Source: Pseudomonas fluorescens (GTDB lineage: Bacteria > Pseudomonadota > Gammaproteobacteria > Pseudomonadales > Pseudomonadaceae). From it: a stretch of DNA of 64,000 nt. The notes below the pieces were generated by a model. That model made no database searches, was not told the origin of the DNA, and saw only the letters and a list, made by a program, of their open reading frames with translations. The stretch is taken from positions 2,232,001 through 2,296,000 of the forward strand of contig NZ_LT907842.1 of NCBI RefSeq assembly GCF_900215245.1, given 5' to 3'. Position numbers and translations under genes: made by a program. Below, piece by piece: positions 50,016-58,476 of the stretch (positions within the stretch are counted from its first letter, which is position 1; every line of letters starts with the position of its first letter).

Positions 50016-51674
50016 TCAGGGCGAATGGGTGATGTCAGCAATATCTTCAGCGGAGAGTGCGCCGGTATCGGAGGTTTCGAGCACCACATAGGCGCTGCTG
50101 CAGAACAGTGAGTTGAGACGTTTCATGTCGGCAATCAGCTCCAGATGCAAGGAGCTGGTCTCCAGGCTCTGTACGATTTTGCGTTGCAGACGGCTGACGT
50201 GAGCATGCGCCAGGCGGCGTTCCTGGGCGCGAAAGCGGCGCTTCTCGCGCAGCAATTGGCGGGCGCTTTCGGGGTCGGCGCTGAGGAACACCGACAGGCC
50301 CAGGCGCAGGTTGGCAATCAACTGTGTATGCAGGCCGGCCAGTTCTTCCAGGCCCACTTCAGAAAACTGGCGACGCTGTGACGTTTTCTGCTGCTGGACC
50401 TTGCGCAGCATGCGCTCGATCAGGTCGCCAGCCAGTTTCAGGTTGATTGATAGCTCGATGATCTCGGCCCAACGGCGGCTGTCTTGTTCACTGAGGTCTT
50501 CGCGGGGCATTTGCGCGAGGTAGAGCTTGATCGCGCTGTAGAGTGCCTCGACGTCATCGCTGAGGCTGCGCATTTCCTGGGTAATAGCCGTTTGCTTGCC
50601 GCGCAGCACTTCGAGCATGGCGGTGAGCATGTTGTCGATCAGGTCGCCCAAACGCAGGGTTTCGCGGGCGGCGTTGGCCAACGCAAGGCTTGGCGTGGCA
50701 AGTGAGGCCAAGTCCAGGTGGCGCGGCTTGGCTTTGCCGTTGACCTCTGCTTGTTCCGGCAGTAACCAGGCGCACAGGCGTGCCATCGGGCTGATGCTCG
50801 GCAGCAGGATCAGGCAGCGGATGGTGTTGTAGAGCAGATGGAAGGTGATGACCATGCCTTGGGCGCTGTAGTCCAGACCGTCCATCCAGCGCACGAGCGG
50901 GTCGAGTACGGGGATGATCAGCAGCAGGCCGATCAGTTTGTACAGCAGGCTGCCCAGCGCGACCTGGCGACCGGCGGCGTTTTGCATGCTGGTGCTGAGG
51001 AAGGCCAGCACGCCACTGCCGATGTTGGCGCCGATCACCAGGCCGATGGCCACGTGCAGGCCGATCACTCCGGCGCCGGCCAACGTTGCCGTCAGCAATA
51101 CGGCGGCCAGGCTGGAGTAGGAAATCATTGCGAACAACGCGCCGACCAAGGCGTCCAGCAAGATGTCGCCAGTCAGCGAGGCGAAGATGACTTTGACGCC
51201 TTGGGCATGGGTAATCGGCCCGGCGGCTTCGACGATCAGTTGCAGGGCGAGAATGATCAGGCCCAGGCCGATCCCGACCCGTCCCATCTGGCCCGCTCGC
51301 GTCTGTTTGCGCGACAGGAAGAAAATCACCCCCAGAAAGATCAGCAGCGGTGACAGCCAGGACAAGTCGAAGGTCAGCACCCGCGCCATCAATGCCGTAC
51401 CGACGTCGGCGCCAAGCATGGTCGCAAGCGCGGGCGTGAGGCCCATCAGGCCCTGGCCGACAAACGAGGTCACCAGCATTGCCGTGGCGTTGCTGCTCTG
51501 CACCATGGCCGTCACCAGAATACCGGCGACGAAAGCCAGCCAGCGCTTGGACATGTTCTGCCCGATGACTTGGCGCAAGTTGGAACCGTAAACCCGCAAG
51601 ATGCCGGTACGGACAATGTGCGTGCCCCAGATAAGCAGGGTCACGGCGGAAAGCAGATTGAGCAAGGTCAGCAT
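50016..51674 (-). CDS. Na/Pi cotransporter-family protein with PhoU-like domain
   Basis: A 552-residue protein. Residues 1 to about 310 are a NptA-type membrane part with inverted repeats containing the QSSNATAMLVTSF and SYSSLAAVLLTATLAG motifs, which form the sodium/phosphate pathway. The C-terminal 240 residues are helical and PhoU-like (DLIDNMLTAMLEVL, DLIERMLRKV). The PhoU part suggests response to phosphate status. It probably moves phosphate with sodium, but other anions are possible. Preceded by about 210 bases of intergenic sequence and followed by the REPIN. Confidence 0.85.
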   Translation of the reverse strand: MLTLLNLLSAVTLLIWGTHIVRTGILRVYGSNLRQVIGQNMSKRWLAFVAGILVTAMVQSSNATAMLVTSFVGQGLMGLTPALATMLGADVGTALMARVLTFDLSWLSPLLIFLGVIFFLSRKQTRAGQMGRVGIGLGLIILALQLIVEAAGPITHAQGVKVIFASLTGDILLDALVGALFAMISYSSLAAVLLTATLAGAGVIGLHVAIGLVIGANIGSGVLAFLSTSMQNAAGRQVALGSLLYKLIGLLLIIPVLDPLVRWMDGLDYSAQGMVITFHLLYNTIRCLILLPSISPMARLCAWLLPEQAEVNGKAKPRHLDLASLATPSLALANAARETLRLGDLIDNMLTAMLEVLRGKQTAITQEMRSLSDDVEALYSAIKLYLAQMPREDLSEQDSRRWAEIIELSINLKLAGDLIERMLRKVQQQKTSQRRQFSEVGLEELAGLHTQLIANLRLGLSVFLSADPESARQLLREKRRFRAQERRLAHAHVSRLQRKIVQSLETSSLHLELIADMKRLNSLFCSSAYVVLETSDTGALSAEDIADITHSP

Positions 51675-51843
51675 GCTCGGCCCCCCGTGTAGGTGCGCCC
51701 AATTGGGGCGAAGGAAAGTTGCCGCGTGCCGTTCTACGTCTTGTACTTAAGCTGTAGTTGGCGGATGCGCTCTGCGCCAGCATCGCATAGCTAAAGAAGG
51801 TATTGAAACAAAACTGTCATGAAATCAGCTTTTTGCGGATGAA

Positions 51844-51871
51844 AAAAAGGGGCTTATAGAAGCCCCTTTTT
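51844..51871 (-). terminator. Intrinsic terminator after terC
   Basis: AAAAAGGGGCTT (51844-51855) and AAGCCCCTTTTT (51860-51871) form a perfect stem, with T-runs on both strands. On the minus strand it follows the terC stop at 51885 by about 14 bases. Confidence 0.88.
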
Positions 51872-51884
51872 GTCTGGCTCGGGT

Positions 51885-52652
51885 TTATTGACCCGGAATG
51901 TCCTTGCGCAGTTTCACCGGGTCCTGTTGTTTCTTCTTCTTCGCAATCGAGGTGCGCATCTTGATGTTGACCGCTTCCACCGCCAGCGAGAACGCCATGG
52001 CGAAGTAGACGTAGCCTTTTGGCACGTGTACGCCGAAGGATTCGGCGATGAGCACGGTACCCACTACGAGCAGGAACGACAGCGCGAGCATTTTCAGCGA
52101 CGGGTGCTTGTCGATGAATTCGCTGATGGTGCCGGCAGCCAGCATCATCACCAGTACGGCGACGATGATCGCGGCGACCATGACGGGTACATGGGAAACC
52201 ATGCCCACCGCGGTGATGACCGAGTCCAGGGAAAACACGATGTCGATGATCGCGATCTGGATGATGGTGTAGATGAACTTGCCACCGGCGCCCTTCGGCT
52301 CATCGTGGGTTTCGTCTTCACCTTCCAGTGCGTGATACATCTCCTGGGAGCTTTTCCACAGCAGGAACAGGCCGCCGAAGAACAGAATCAGGTCGCGCCC
52401 GGAAATGCCTTGGCCGAAGACCACGAACAGGTCGGCGGTCAATTGCATGACCCACGTAATCGACAGCAGCAACAGGATTCGCGTCACCATGGCCAGGGCC
52501 AGGCCGAAGATCCGGGTGCGCGCCTGCATATGCTTGGGCATGCGGCTGACCAGGATCGAAATCATGATGATGTTATCGATGCCCAGGACGATCTCGAGGG
52601 CCGTCAGGGTGAAGAAGGCAATCCAGATTTCCGGATTGGTCAGCCATTCCAT
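51885..52652 (-). CDS. TerC-family integral membrane protein
   Basis: A 255-residue membrane protein with about seven helices and the TerC core motifs: ALEIVLGIDNIIMISIL in the first helix and IIDIVFSLDSVITAVGM in the middle, whose acidic residues are characteristic of the LysE/TerC superfamily. The C-terminus is polar and basic (SIAKKKKQQD). Related proteins export manganese or support metal handling and protein secretion, so a metal-ion role is likely but unproven. I looked for a manganese riboswitch in the 65 bases upstream and see none. Confidence 0.85.
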   Translation of the reverse strand: MEWLTNPEIWIAFFTLTALEIVLGIDNIIMISILVSRMPKHMQARTRIFGLALAMVTRILLLLSITWVMQLTADLFVVFGQGISGRDLILFFGGLFLLWKSSQEMYHALEGEDETHDEPKGAGGKFIYTIIQIAIIDIVFSLDSVITAVGMVSHVPVMVAAIIVAVLVMMLAAGTISEFIDKHPSLKMLALSFLLVVGTVLIAESFGVHVPKGYVYFAMAFSLAVEAVNIKMRTSIAKKKKQQDPVKLRKDIPGQ

Positions 52653-52717
52653 GTGTATTCCTTTGAGCTAGTGTGAAACCGCGCAAGCTGCAGCGCCGCG
52701 CGGTTAGGTCGGTAAGA

Positions 52718-54025
52718 TTATAGAGTGCTGAATAGCGGAAAAATCCCCATCAGCAGAGCCGCGAACATTATGCACAGGCACACCAGTACTGCCCACTTGA
52801 GGGTAAAGCGTTGGTGGTCGCCGAATTCGATGCCGGCCAGGGCCACCAACAGGTAGGTCGAAGGTACCAGCGGGCTGAGCAAGTGCACGGGTTGGCCAAC
52901 GATCGAGGCGCGGGCCATTTCAACGGCGGTGATGCCGTAATGGCTGGCCGCTTCGGCGAGTACTGGCAGTACGCCGTAGTAGAACGCGTCGTTGGACATG
53001 AAGAACGTAAACGGCATGCTTACCAGCGCGGTGATCACTGCGAGGTACGGGCCCAGCGCTTCCGGGATAACCGCCAGCAAGCTCTTGGACATGGCATCAA
53101 CCATGCCGGTACCGGACAGAATGCCGGTGAAGATGCCCGCGGCGAAGATGAGCCCGACGACTGCCAGCACGCTGCCGGCGTGGGCGGCGACGCGGTCTTT
53201 CTGCTGTTGCAGGCACGGGTAGTTGACGATCATCGCGATACTGAACGCCACCATGAACAGCACTGGCAGCGGCAACAGGCCGGCGATCAGGGTGCACATC
53301 AGGGCGAAGGTCAGGGCGCCGTTGAACCAGATCAGCTTTGGACGGCGGGCGTCCGGGAATTGCGACACGCTGATCTCGCTGTGGTCGATTTCATCGCCTT
53401 GCAGGTGCAGCTCACCCAGGCGGGCACGTTCGCGCTTGCCGTACATGTAGGCAATCACCAGGATCGCCACTACACCGGCGGCCATGGCCGGGATCATCGG
53501 AACGAAAATATCTGACGGGTCCACATGCAGTGCACTGGCGGCACGGGCAGTCGGGCCACCCCAAGGCGTCATGTTCATCACGCCGCCGGCGAGGATGATC
53601 AGGCCGGCCATGATGCGTGGGCTCATACCGATACGCTGGTACAGCGGCAGCATGGCAGCCACGCAGATCATGTAGGTGGTGGCACCGTCACCGTCAAGGG
53701 AGACGACCAAGGCCAGCACCGCGGTGCCGACCGACACTTTCAGCGGGTCGCCCTTGACCATCTTGAGGATCTTGCGCACGGCCGGGTCGAACAGGCCGGA
53801 GTCGATCATCAGCGCAAAGTAGAGGATGGCGAACATCAGCATCACGCCGGTCGGCGCAAGCTTGGTGATACCCGCCAGCATCATCGGGCCGATTTCCGGT
53901 GCAAAGCCACCAAACAGGGCGAACAGGATCGGCACAATGATCAAAGCAATCAGCGCAGAGAGGCGCTTGGTCATGATCAGGAACATGAACGTGATGACCA
54001 TGGCAAAGCCAAGGAAAGTCAGCAT
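52718..54025 (-). CDS. CitMHS-family citrate:H+ (divalent metal-citrate) symporter
   Basis: A 435-residue membrane protein with about twelve helices of the ion-transporter superfamily. Signature segments include LVVSLDGDGATTYMI, GGVMNMTPWGGPTARAAS and MSNDAFYYGVLPVL. CitMHS members import citrate complexed with Mg2+ or other divalent ions. The N-terminus MLTFLGFAMV fits homologues, with GGAG 10-13 bases before. It is separated from the terC gene by about 65 bases and from the DUF4105-like gene by about 250 bases. Confidence 0.9.
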   Translation of the reverse strand: MLTFLGFAMVITFMFLIMTKRLSALIALIIVPILFALFGGFAPEIGPMMLAGITKLAPTGVMLMFAILYFALMIDSGLFDPAVRKILKMVKGDPLKVSVGTAVLALVVSLDGDGATTYMICVAAMLPLYQRIGMSPRIMAGLIILAGGVMNMTPWGGPTARAASALHVDPSDIFVPMIPAMAAGVVAILVIAYMYGKRERARLGELHLQGDEIDHSEISVSQFPDARRPKLIWFNGALTFALMCTLIAGLLPLPVLFMVAFSIAMIVNYPCLQQQKDRVAAHAGSVLAVVGLIFAAGIFTGILSGTGMVDAMSKSLLAVIPEALGPYLAVITALVSMPFTFFMSNDAFYYGVLPVLAEAASHYGITAVEMARASIVGQPVHLLSPLVPSTYLLVALAGIEFGDHQRFTLKWAVLVCLCIMFAALLMGIFPLFSTL

Positions 54026-54279
54026 AGGAATACTCCAGGCGTAGCGCGGCTAGGGAATGGCGAACCGGTTGGGGGTTAGCGCAGTACGAAAGGCACGTAG
54101 CGTACGGTGGGAGTTGGAGCGAACAGGCGGGTACGAACAGACATCAGGAATCACCATTGTTGTTGTTAACAGCCGGTCTGTTGCCGGCAGTGGGGCGATC
54201 CTAGACGGGGAAGCTTTCAGCCAGCTTTCGCTGAGCACTCAGACGATCAGAGGTTTGTAGGACTTTTCTTTAAGGTGGG
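54026..54279. other. Intergenic region between the CitMHS and DUF4105-like genes
   Basis: About 250 bases on the minus-strand upstream side of the citrate transporter. A 22-codon frame (54144 down to 54076, starting MSVRTRLFA) lies here but has no ribosome binding site. Promoter sequences are not clear. No transcript terminator with a long T-run is visible for the DUF4105 operon end, although its stop lies directly at the edge. Confidence 0.35.
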
Positions 54280-56241
54280 TTAAGGCAGTTCCAAACCACC
54301 TGCAGCTTTGTGCAGGGCGCGCAGATGTTCACCTACCTGTTTGAGGTTGGCCTCGCAGGCGGCGATCTCGGCAGCGCGGGACGGCTCCAGCAGCATCCGC
54401 ACCTCTTTATCCAGGTCGCCGGTCAAGGATTGCAGTTGCTTCTGGCGTTCGGCGCTTTCCGATTCCAGACGTTTGGCTTCCGAAGGTTGTGGCAGGCCGT
54501 AGCCGCTGGTGCCCAGCAGTTCTGCGGGGCGACTGAGGAAGCCGCTGTTGGCGAGGATCTGTTGCAACGTATTGTTGGCTTTTTCCATGCCGCCGTTTTT
54601 CAGTTCGCGTGCACCGAGGTAGCGTTGTTTGACTTCGTCCTGGGCCAGCATCAGTTGCCTGCGATAGCTTGCCTGCTCCAGCAACAACAGTGCAGCGCTG
54701 GTGCGCAGGTCGGCCTTGCTGAACCACTGACGGCGTTCGTCGGCGCTGAGAGCCAGCCAGTCTTCCACCTGGGTCTGTTTGATCGGCAGATGTTTACGCA
54801 GCACGTCAAACATTGCCTGGTAGCGCTCGCGGAACGAGTCGAAGTGATAACCCAGGCGCAACGCCTCGCGTTTGTCATTGAGCACACGGGTGTCGGCCAG
54901 GCCACGGGCGCTGAGCACTTCCAGCAGACCATTGGGGGTGATGTTGTCCAGGCCGGTCAATTGCGGGTTGGCGCTGCCACTGCGTAACAGTTTCAGGCTT
55001 TCCACTGCGCAGTTATTGGAAATGAAGAAGTAGTTGCCGTCATAGCTCCAGTGCATTTCGGCGGCGTGCTCGACGGTGTCGTTGATTTCCTGACGTGTGA
55101 GCTTGAGCGGTACGGACGCCAGGCCACGCAACTCGGTCTTGGTGTATTCGTCGATCACTTGGGCCAGCGGTAGCACGAACAGCCGTGAAGGGTACTTGCC
55201 CACCAGGCCATCCCAGCTCGACAGCTGTACGTCACCGACAAATGCGCGGTAGGACAGCACCAGGTGCTGGTCCAGGTCCAGCCGGCAATCCGGGCCACGT
55301 GGGCGACCAGGCGCACAGATCACCAGGCGCAACATACTGTGGCCCCAGCGGCTGACCAGGTTTTGGTTGGCTTCGGCCAGCAGGTAATCGATTTCATACA
55401 CCCGCTCCGGATCGATCTGACCCAGTGGCGTCTTGGCGAAATCGTTACCCGCGTTCAGGAACGCGTAGGTGGTGGCGCAGGTGTCTTGCTTTGGCGGCGC
55501 CCAGCCGAAGTGTTCCTTGTAATAGCGAAACAGCGCGGGGCGACGGCAGGCGTAGCTTGGGTCGAGGAGAAAGTACTCCATGTTGACGGCCACGAACTCC
55601 AGCGGGCTGGTGGTTTCGTAGATGTCCGGGCTGCGGGCAACCTGATGGTTGTGCTGCTCCCGTTCGCCGCGACGCCCCACGTATTGCGGCCAGCCGGCAA
55701 GGTCCAGCAGGCGCGGGTCGTCACTTAAGGTAAAGCGGCGGTCATTCTGGCCTCGGCATTGATCGGGAAGGCCGATCAGGCCGGTGATGTTGTTCTGGCG
55801 GCTGCAGCGTTGGATCAGCCGGCGCTCGTCTTTGGTCCACAGGCGCGCACGGTCATAAATGTGGGTCAGTTCATGCAGGACGGTGGCGAGCATTTCGCGG
55901 CGTACGGTGCCGTGGGGGCGGTGGGTCTTCTGCGTGGCCGCGCTGCCGTCGGTCAGGCTGGCAAGCAGGTTTTGGTTAAGGTCCAGTTCGGACACCAGAG
56001 AGGCTTGGCCGTACGCGTTTTCAGGCATCTTGTCGGTCCAGCCGACATCAATCCGCCGGTCCAGCTGCTCGATAAAGCGTGGCGGCAAAGCGCGCATCGC
56101 CTCATCGAGCAATGCCTGGCTGGCCTGCTGTTCGGCCGGGCTCAAACCTTCGGTCTTGAGCCGCAGTTGCAGGCTGGCCTGGGCTGCGCTGGCACAGAGC
56201 AGCACAGTCCCGGCCAGTAGCCAGGCGACTAGCCGCCTCAC
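54280..56241 (-). CDS. DUF4105 (Lnb-like) periplasmic protein with an additional HELTH motif
   Basis: A 653-residue exported protein with a signal peptide ending in AQA (about residue 21). Residues 110-130 carry HELTH (His123, Glu124, His127), followed by a conserved glutamate in NMEYFLLDP (Glu222), the pattern of gluzincin metallopeptidases. The middle part is DUF4105/Lnb-like: WGHSMLRLV with His301 and SNNCAVESLK with Cys411, a pair resembling the catalytic residues of NlpC/P60-type thiol enzymes. The C-terminal 190 residues are helical. Its function is unknown. Its start overlaps the stop of the first DUF2388 gene (ATGA), so the genes form one operon. Confidence 0.8.
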   Translation of the reverse strand: MRRLVAWLLAGTVLLCASAAQASLQLRLKTEGLSPAEQQASQALLDEAMRALPPRFIEQLDRRIDVGWTDKMPENAYGQASLVSELDLNQNLLASLTDGSAATQKTHRPHGTVRREMLATVLHELTHIYDRARLWTKDERRLIQRCSRQNNITGLIGLPDQCRGQNDRRFTLSDDPRLLDLAGWPQYVGRRGEREQHNHQVARSPDIYETTSPLEFVAVNMEYFLLDPSYACRRPALFRYYKEHFGWAPPKQDTCATTYAFLNAGNDFAKTPLGQIDPERVYEIDYLLAEANQNLVSRWGHSMLRLVICAPGRPRGPDCRLDLDQHLVLSYRAFVGDVQLSSWDGLVGKYPSRLFVLPLAQVIDEYTKTELRGLASVPLKLTRQEINDTVEHAAEMHWSYDGNYFFISNNCAVESLKLLRSGSANPQLTGLDNITPNGLLEVLSARGLADTRVLNDKREALRLGYHFDSFRERYQAMFDVLRKHLPIKQTQVEDWLALSADERRQWFSKADLRTSAALLLLEQASYRRQLMLAQDEVKQRYLGARELKNGGMEKANNTLQQILANSGFLSRPAELLGTSGYGLPQPSEAKRLESESAERQKQLQSLTGDLDKEVRMLLEPSRAAEIAACEANLKQVGEHLRALHKAAGGLELP

Positions 56242-56558
56242 AGAGCGAGGATAGCTTCGGCGAGGGTCTGGTCACTGGCGTCGCGAGCTTCCGGTACACG
56301 GGTTCGCAGGGTGTTGAAGGCGGCTTCCAACTGCGCGCCACGGATCTCGCCATTGGTGGCGACGAAGCTGGCGGCGTCATCGTGGGCTTCGCGCACGATT
56401 TTGGAGTCGCGGATGGAGGTGGTGGTGTCCGAGGTGAAATCAATGGTGCGGGCCGAGGCACGCACGACGATGTTACTGGTGGCCTTGAGGGTTTGCGCGT
56501 GGGCAACATCGGCCAACAACAGCAGGCCGAGAGCGGCGGCGATCAGCGGGCTACGCAT
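56238..56558 (-). CDS. DUF2388 protein, copy 1
   Basis: A 106-residue secreted protein with a signal peptide ending AHAQ. The conserved core is DDAASFVATNGEIRG followed by LEAAFNTLR and the terminal LAEAILAL. Function unknown. Three similar genes stand in tandem here and, as I recall, in P. aeruginosa and P. putida too. Its stop overlaps the start of the DUF4105-like gene, which is the strongest hint of a joint role. GGAGTCATCC lies upstream of ATG 56558 as the ribosome binding site. Confidence 0.85.
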   Translation of the reverse strand: MRSPLIAAALGLLLLADVAHAQTLKATSNIVVRASARTIDFTSDTTTSIRDSKIVREAHDDAASFVATNGEIRGAQLEAAFNTLRTRVPEARDASDQTLAEAILAL

Positions 56559-56598
56559 GGGATGACTCCAAAATACAAAGATGGAAATACAAAGATGA

Positions 56599-56907
56599 TT
56601 ATTGGACGAGAATTGCTTGCGCCAGTTCAAGGTCGCTGGCATGAAGTTTTGGCTGGGTCCGGCGCAGATAATCCAGCGCGGATTCCAGGCGAGCTCCCCG
56701 CCATTGGCCGTCAGTGGCGATAAATGCGGCAGCGTCATCCTGGGCGGCCAGTATCAATTTTCTGTCAAAAGGCGCTGACGTCACCTTGCTGGTGGCATAC
56801 GCACTGATGACGGTGCTCTGAGTGGACACGTCAAAGGCCGACGCCAAGGGTGACCAGCAGGCGCAAAACAAAACGGGAACGATCAACAGGCGGTATGAAA
56901 AAGCCAT
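56599..56907 (-). CDS. DUF2388 protein, copy 2
   Basis: A 102-residue secreted protein with a signal peptide (cleavage near SAF). The core is diverged from the other copies: QDDAAAFIATDGQWRG, then LESALDYLRR and LAQAILVQ. The middle carries PFDRKLILA in place of the SLRDNKVV-type segment, so it may bind something else or be structurally variant. Separated from copy 1 by about 40 bases. Function unknown. Confidence 0.82.
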   Translation of the reverse strand: MAFSYRLLIVPVLFCACWSPLASAFDVSTQSTVISAYATSKVTSAPFDRKLILAAQDDAAAFIATDGQWRGARLESALDYLRRTQPKLHASDLELAQAILVQ

Positions 56908-57013
56908 GGGACTCGACAACTGAAAGCGAGCGCCAAGGCTAGCGCAACGCCCGGGCGAGGGCCAGCGCTGACACATTTGCTGGTAGCTGGCGCTCTCGTG
57001 GGTCGACTTGGCG

Positions 57014-57334
57014 TCAGATGGCCAGGATGGCCTGTGCCAACTGCGCGTCCGTTGCGGTGTTCAACTGCGGAGCCTGCTGGCGGATCTGGGCCAGGGCGCT
57101 TTCCAGCTTCACACCACGAATGGCGCCTTCACTGGCGACAAAGCTGGCGGCGTCGTCGCGGGCCGCTTGCACGACCTTGTTGTCGCGCAGGGAAGAGGTG
57201 GCATCGGAGCTGGCATCGGACGTCGCTTTCAGTGCGCCGACGATCGAATCAGTGGTCACGATAAGGCTGCTCGCGTGGGCGTTGGCAGCTACGGCCAACA
57301 GGGCGGCAGCACTCAGCAGGCGAAGACGGGACAT
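57014..57334 (-). CDS. DUF2388 protein, copy 3
   Basis: A 106-residue secreted protein with a signal peptide ending AHA. It has the family pattern TSSLRDNKVVQAARDDAASF, EGAIRGVKLESALAQIRQ and LAQAILAI. AGGAGTCATTCC precedes ATG 57334. First of the three tandem copies in transcription order, with about 105 bases to copy 2. The three together with the DUF4105-like gene form a conserved Pseudomonas cluster. Confidence 0.85.
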   Translation of the reverse strand: MSRLRLLSAAALLAVAANAHASSLIVTTDSIVGALKATSDASSDATSSLRDNKVVQAARDDAASFVASEGAIRGVKLESALAQIRQQAPQLNTATDAQLAQAILAI

Positions 57335-57493
57335 GGAATGACTCCTGTAGATGATCAAATAAAGCGGCGCAAAGCGGCCACTGTGAAACGGACAGTGTTG
57401 CTGTCGAGGATCAGACGCCCGTTCTACAAGGTTCGCCACGTGGTGATGGAATCTTAAGCTGCCGCTTATCCGTTCGGGAAGCTTCTTCACTGT

Positions 57494-57679
57494 TCAGTCA
57501 CGCCAGAACGGCTTGGACAGCTCGGCGGTTCGGTCTCCCCAACTGATTCCAGCGTCGGACAGCTCGCGAGGGTCAAGTTGTGCCAGTTGGCGCCGCTCGT
57601 GGGCCTTTCGCCCCCATCTGCCTAGCGCACGGGCCATACGCACTATCAACGGCTTATAAGATGACGTGTCTGTCTTCAT
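57494..57679 (-). CDS. DUF1127 protein, copy 1
   Basis: A 61-residue basic protein whose C-terminal half is the DUF1127 motif: RRQLAQLDPRELSDAGISWGD, ending SKPFWRD. DUF1127 proteins in alpha- and gamma-proteobacteria are short, often stress- or phosphate-related and may bind RNA. The region upstream (57680-57942) holds ACTGTA-type boxes that also occur upstream of copy 2. ATG 57679 is preceded by AAAGGCTCCAGCC on the minus strand (GGCTCC), a poor ribosome binding site. Confidence 0.82.
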   Translation of the reverse strand: MKTDTSSYKPLIVRMARALGRWGRKAHERRQLAQLDPRELSDAGISWGDRTAELSKPFWRD

Positions 57680-57942
57680 GGCTGGAGCCTTTCATGAGGT
57701 CTTGGGACACCATGTTGGCTGGCGCGAGTTCACCGATACAGATACACCGAAGTTAAATTGTACCGCTTAACTGTAGTTATTTTTAAACTGTACTGGTACT
57801 CATGAAGTGCATCTGTTTAACGTTAGAAAAAGTTGAACGCCAGAAACAGCAAAGCCCGCCTCCAGTTACCCGGGGCGGGCTTTGCTTTGACAAATCAGAG
57901 TGCTGGCGGTGGACCCGGTGGGTCAGGGCCAGCGGGCGCCAA
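57680..57942. other. Region between the two DUF1127 genes with ACTGTA boxes and a terminator
   Basis: A/T-rich promoter of DUF1127 copy 1. AATTGTA (57756), AACTGTA (57769) and AACTGTAC (57786) occur in the same orientation with 13- and 17-base steps, and GTACTGGTAC follows at about 57791. The terminator of copy 2 is at 57848-57886. Confidence 0.55.
57848..57886 (-). terminator. Intrinsic terminator after DUF1127 copy 2
   Basis: AGCAAAGCCCGCC (57848-57860) and GGCGGGCTTTGCT (57874-57886) form a perfect 13-base stem around a 13-base loop. On the minus strand it follows the stop of copy 2 at 57943 and a T-rich stretch lies beyond. Confidence 0.82.
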
Positions 57943-58158
57943 TTAGCGCCAGAACGGCTTGCTCAGCTCTTCGTAGCGTTGAGCTTCGCTGATACCGGCG
58001 TCAGCCAGCAGACGCGAATCCAGACGAGCCAGTTGGTGGCGGCTGGAGATGCGGCGCTGCCACAACATCAGGTTGGCGAGAACGCGCAAAGGCAGGGAAG
58101 CCTGGGTGTTTACAGCTTTTTCTTCGAAGAACAGATCGGAACTGAGTGTACGTTCCAT
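57943..58158 (-). CDS. DUF1127 protein, copy 2
   Basis: A 71-residue protein with the DUF1127 core in its C-terminal half: RHQLARLDSRLLADAGISEAQ and SKPFWR. The N-terminal part is acidic (SSDLFFEEKA) and differs from copy 1. CGGAAGGATG on the minus strand before ATG 58158 gives a GGA-type ribosome binding site. Its upstream DNA contains the densest cluster of GTAC/ACTGTA palindromes in the window. Confidence 0.85.
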   Translation of the reverse strand: MERTLSSDLFFEEKAVNTQASLPLRVLANLMLWQRRISSRHQLARLDSRLLADAGISEAQRYEELSKPFWR

Positions 58159-58476
58159 GATGACATCCTTCCGCTTGTGGCGGGATTAGGTAGTGGTTTA
58201 ACTGATGCCAATGATCCTCCTCCGACGCAAGACTCTCTAGATACAGTTCACCTGTATTGTGAGGGGCCAGTTAACTGTTTATAGCGGCTGTACGGTACAT
58301 AAATGGGGCAACTGTACCTGTCCGCACTGAAACAGTGCGAAATAGGCATTTTAGGCGAGGGGCGTAGGAGAATTCAGTAGGAAATGACCGGTACAGCAGT
58401 ACAGTTTTTGTAAAAAGTACTGCTGAGATTCCCGAGCGGGTGAAACGGTGATGGCATCAGGCTGGATCTGTATCAA
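58159..58476. promoter_or_regulatory. Upstream region of DUF1127 copy 2 with at least five palindromes
   Basis: Perfect dyads: ATACAG-N5-CTGTAT (58241-58257), CAGTTAACTG (58268-58277), TGTACGGTACA (58289-58299), GCACTG-N3-CAGTGC (58324-58338) and CAGCAGTAC/GTACTGCTG (58394-58425). ACTGTAC also occurs at 58311-58317. Such a cluster suggests cooperative binding of one regulator. No open frame of interest is present. Confidence 0.6.

Noticed and set aside
52653..52717. A manganese (yybP-ykoY) riboswitch upstream of the TerC gene
   Set aside because: The space is only about 65 bases and lacks the conserved paired loops of that class.
54076..54144. A 22-codon frame upstream of the CitMHS gene (MSVRTRLFA start) as a leader peptide
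   Set aside because: No ribosome binding site, no terminator or alternating hairpins around it, and no codon run, so it is not distinguishable from chance.
57802..58284. A 160-codon + strand frame over DUF1127 copy 2
   Set aside because: It runs opposite to a clear DUF1127 gene through its terminator and promoter palindromes, and the product has no family features.
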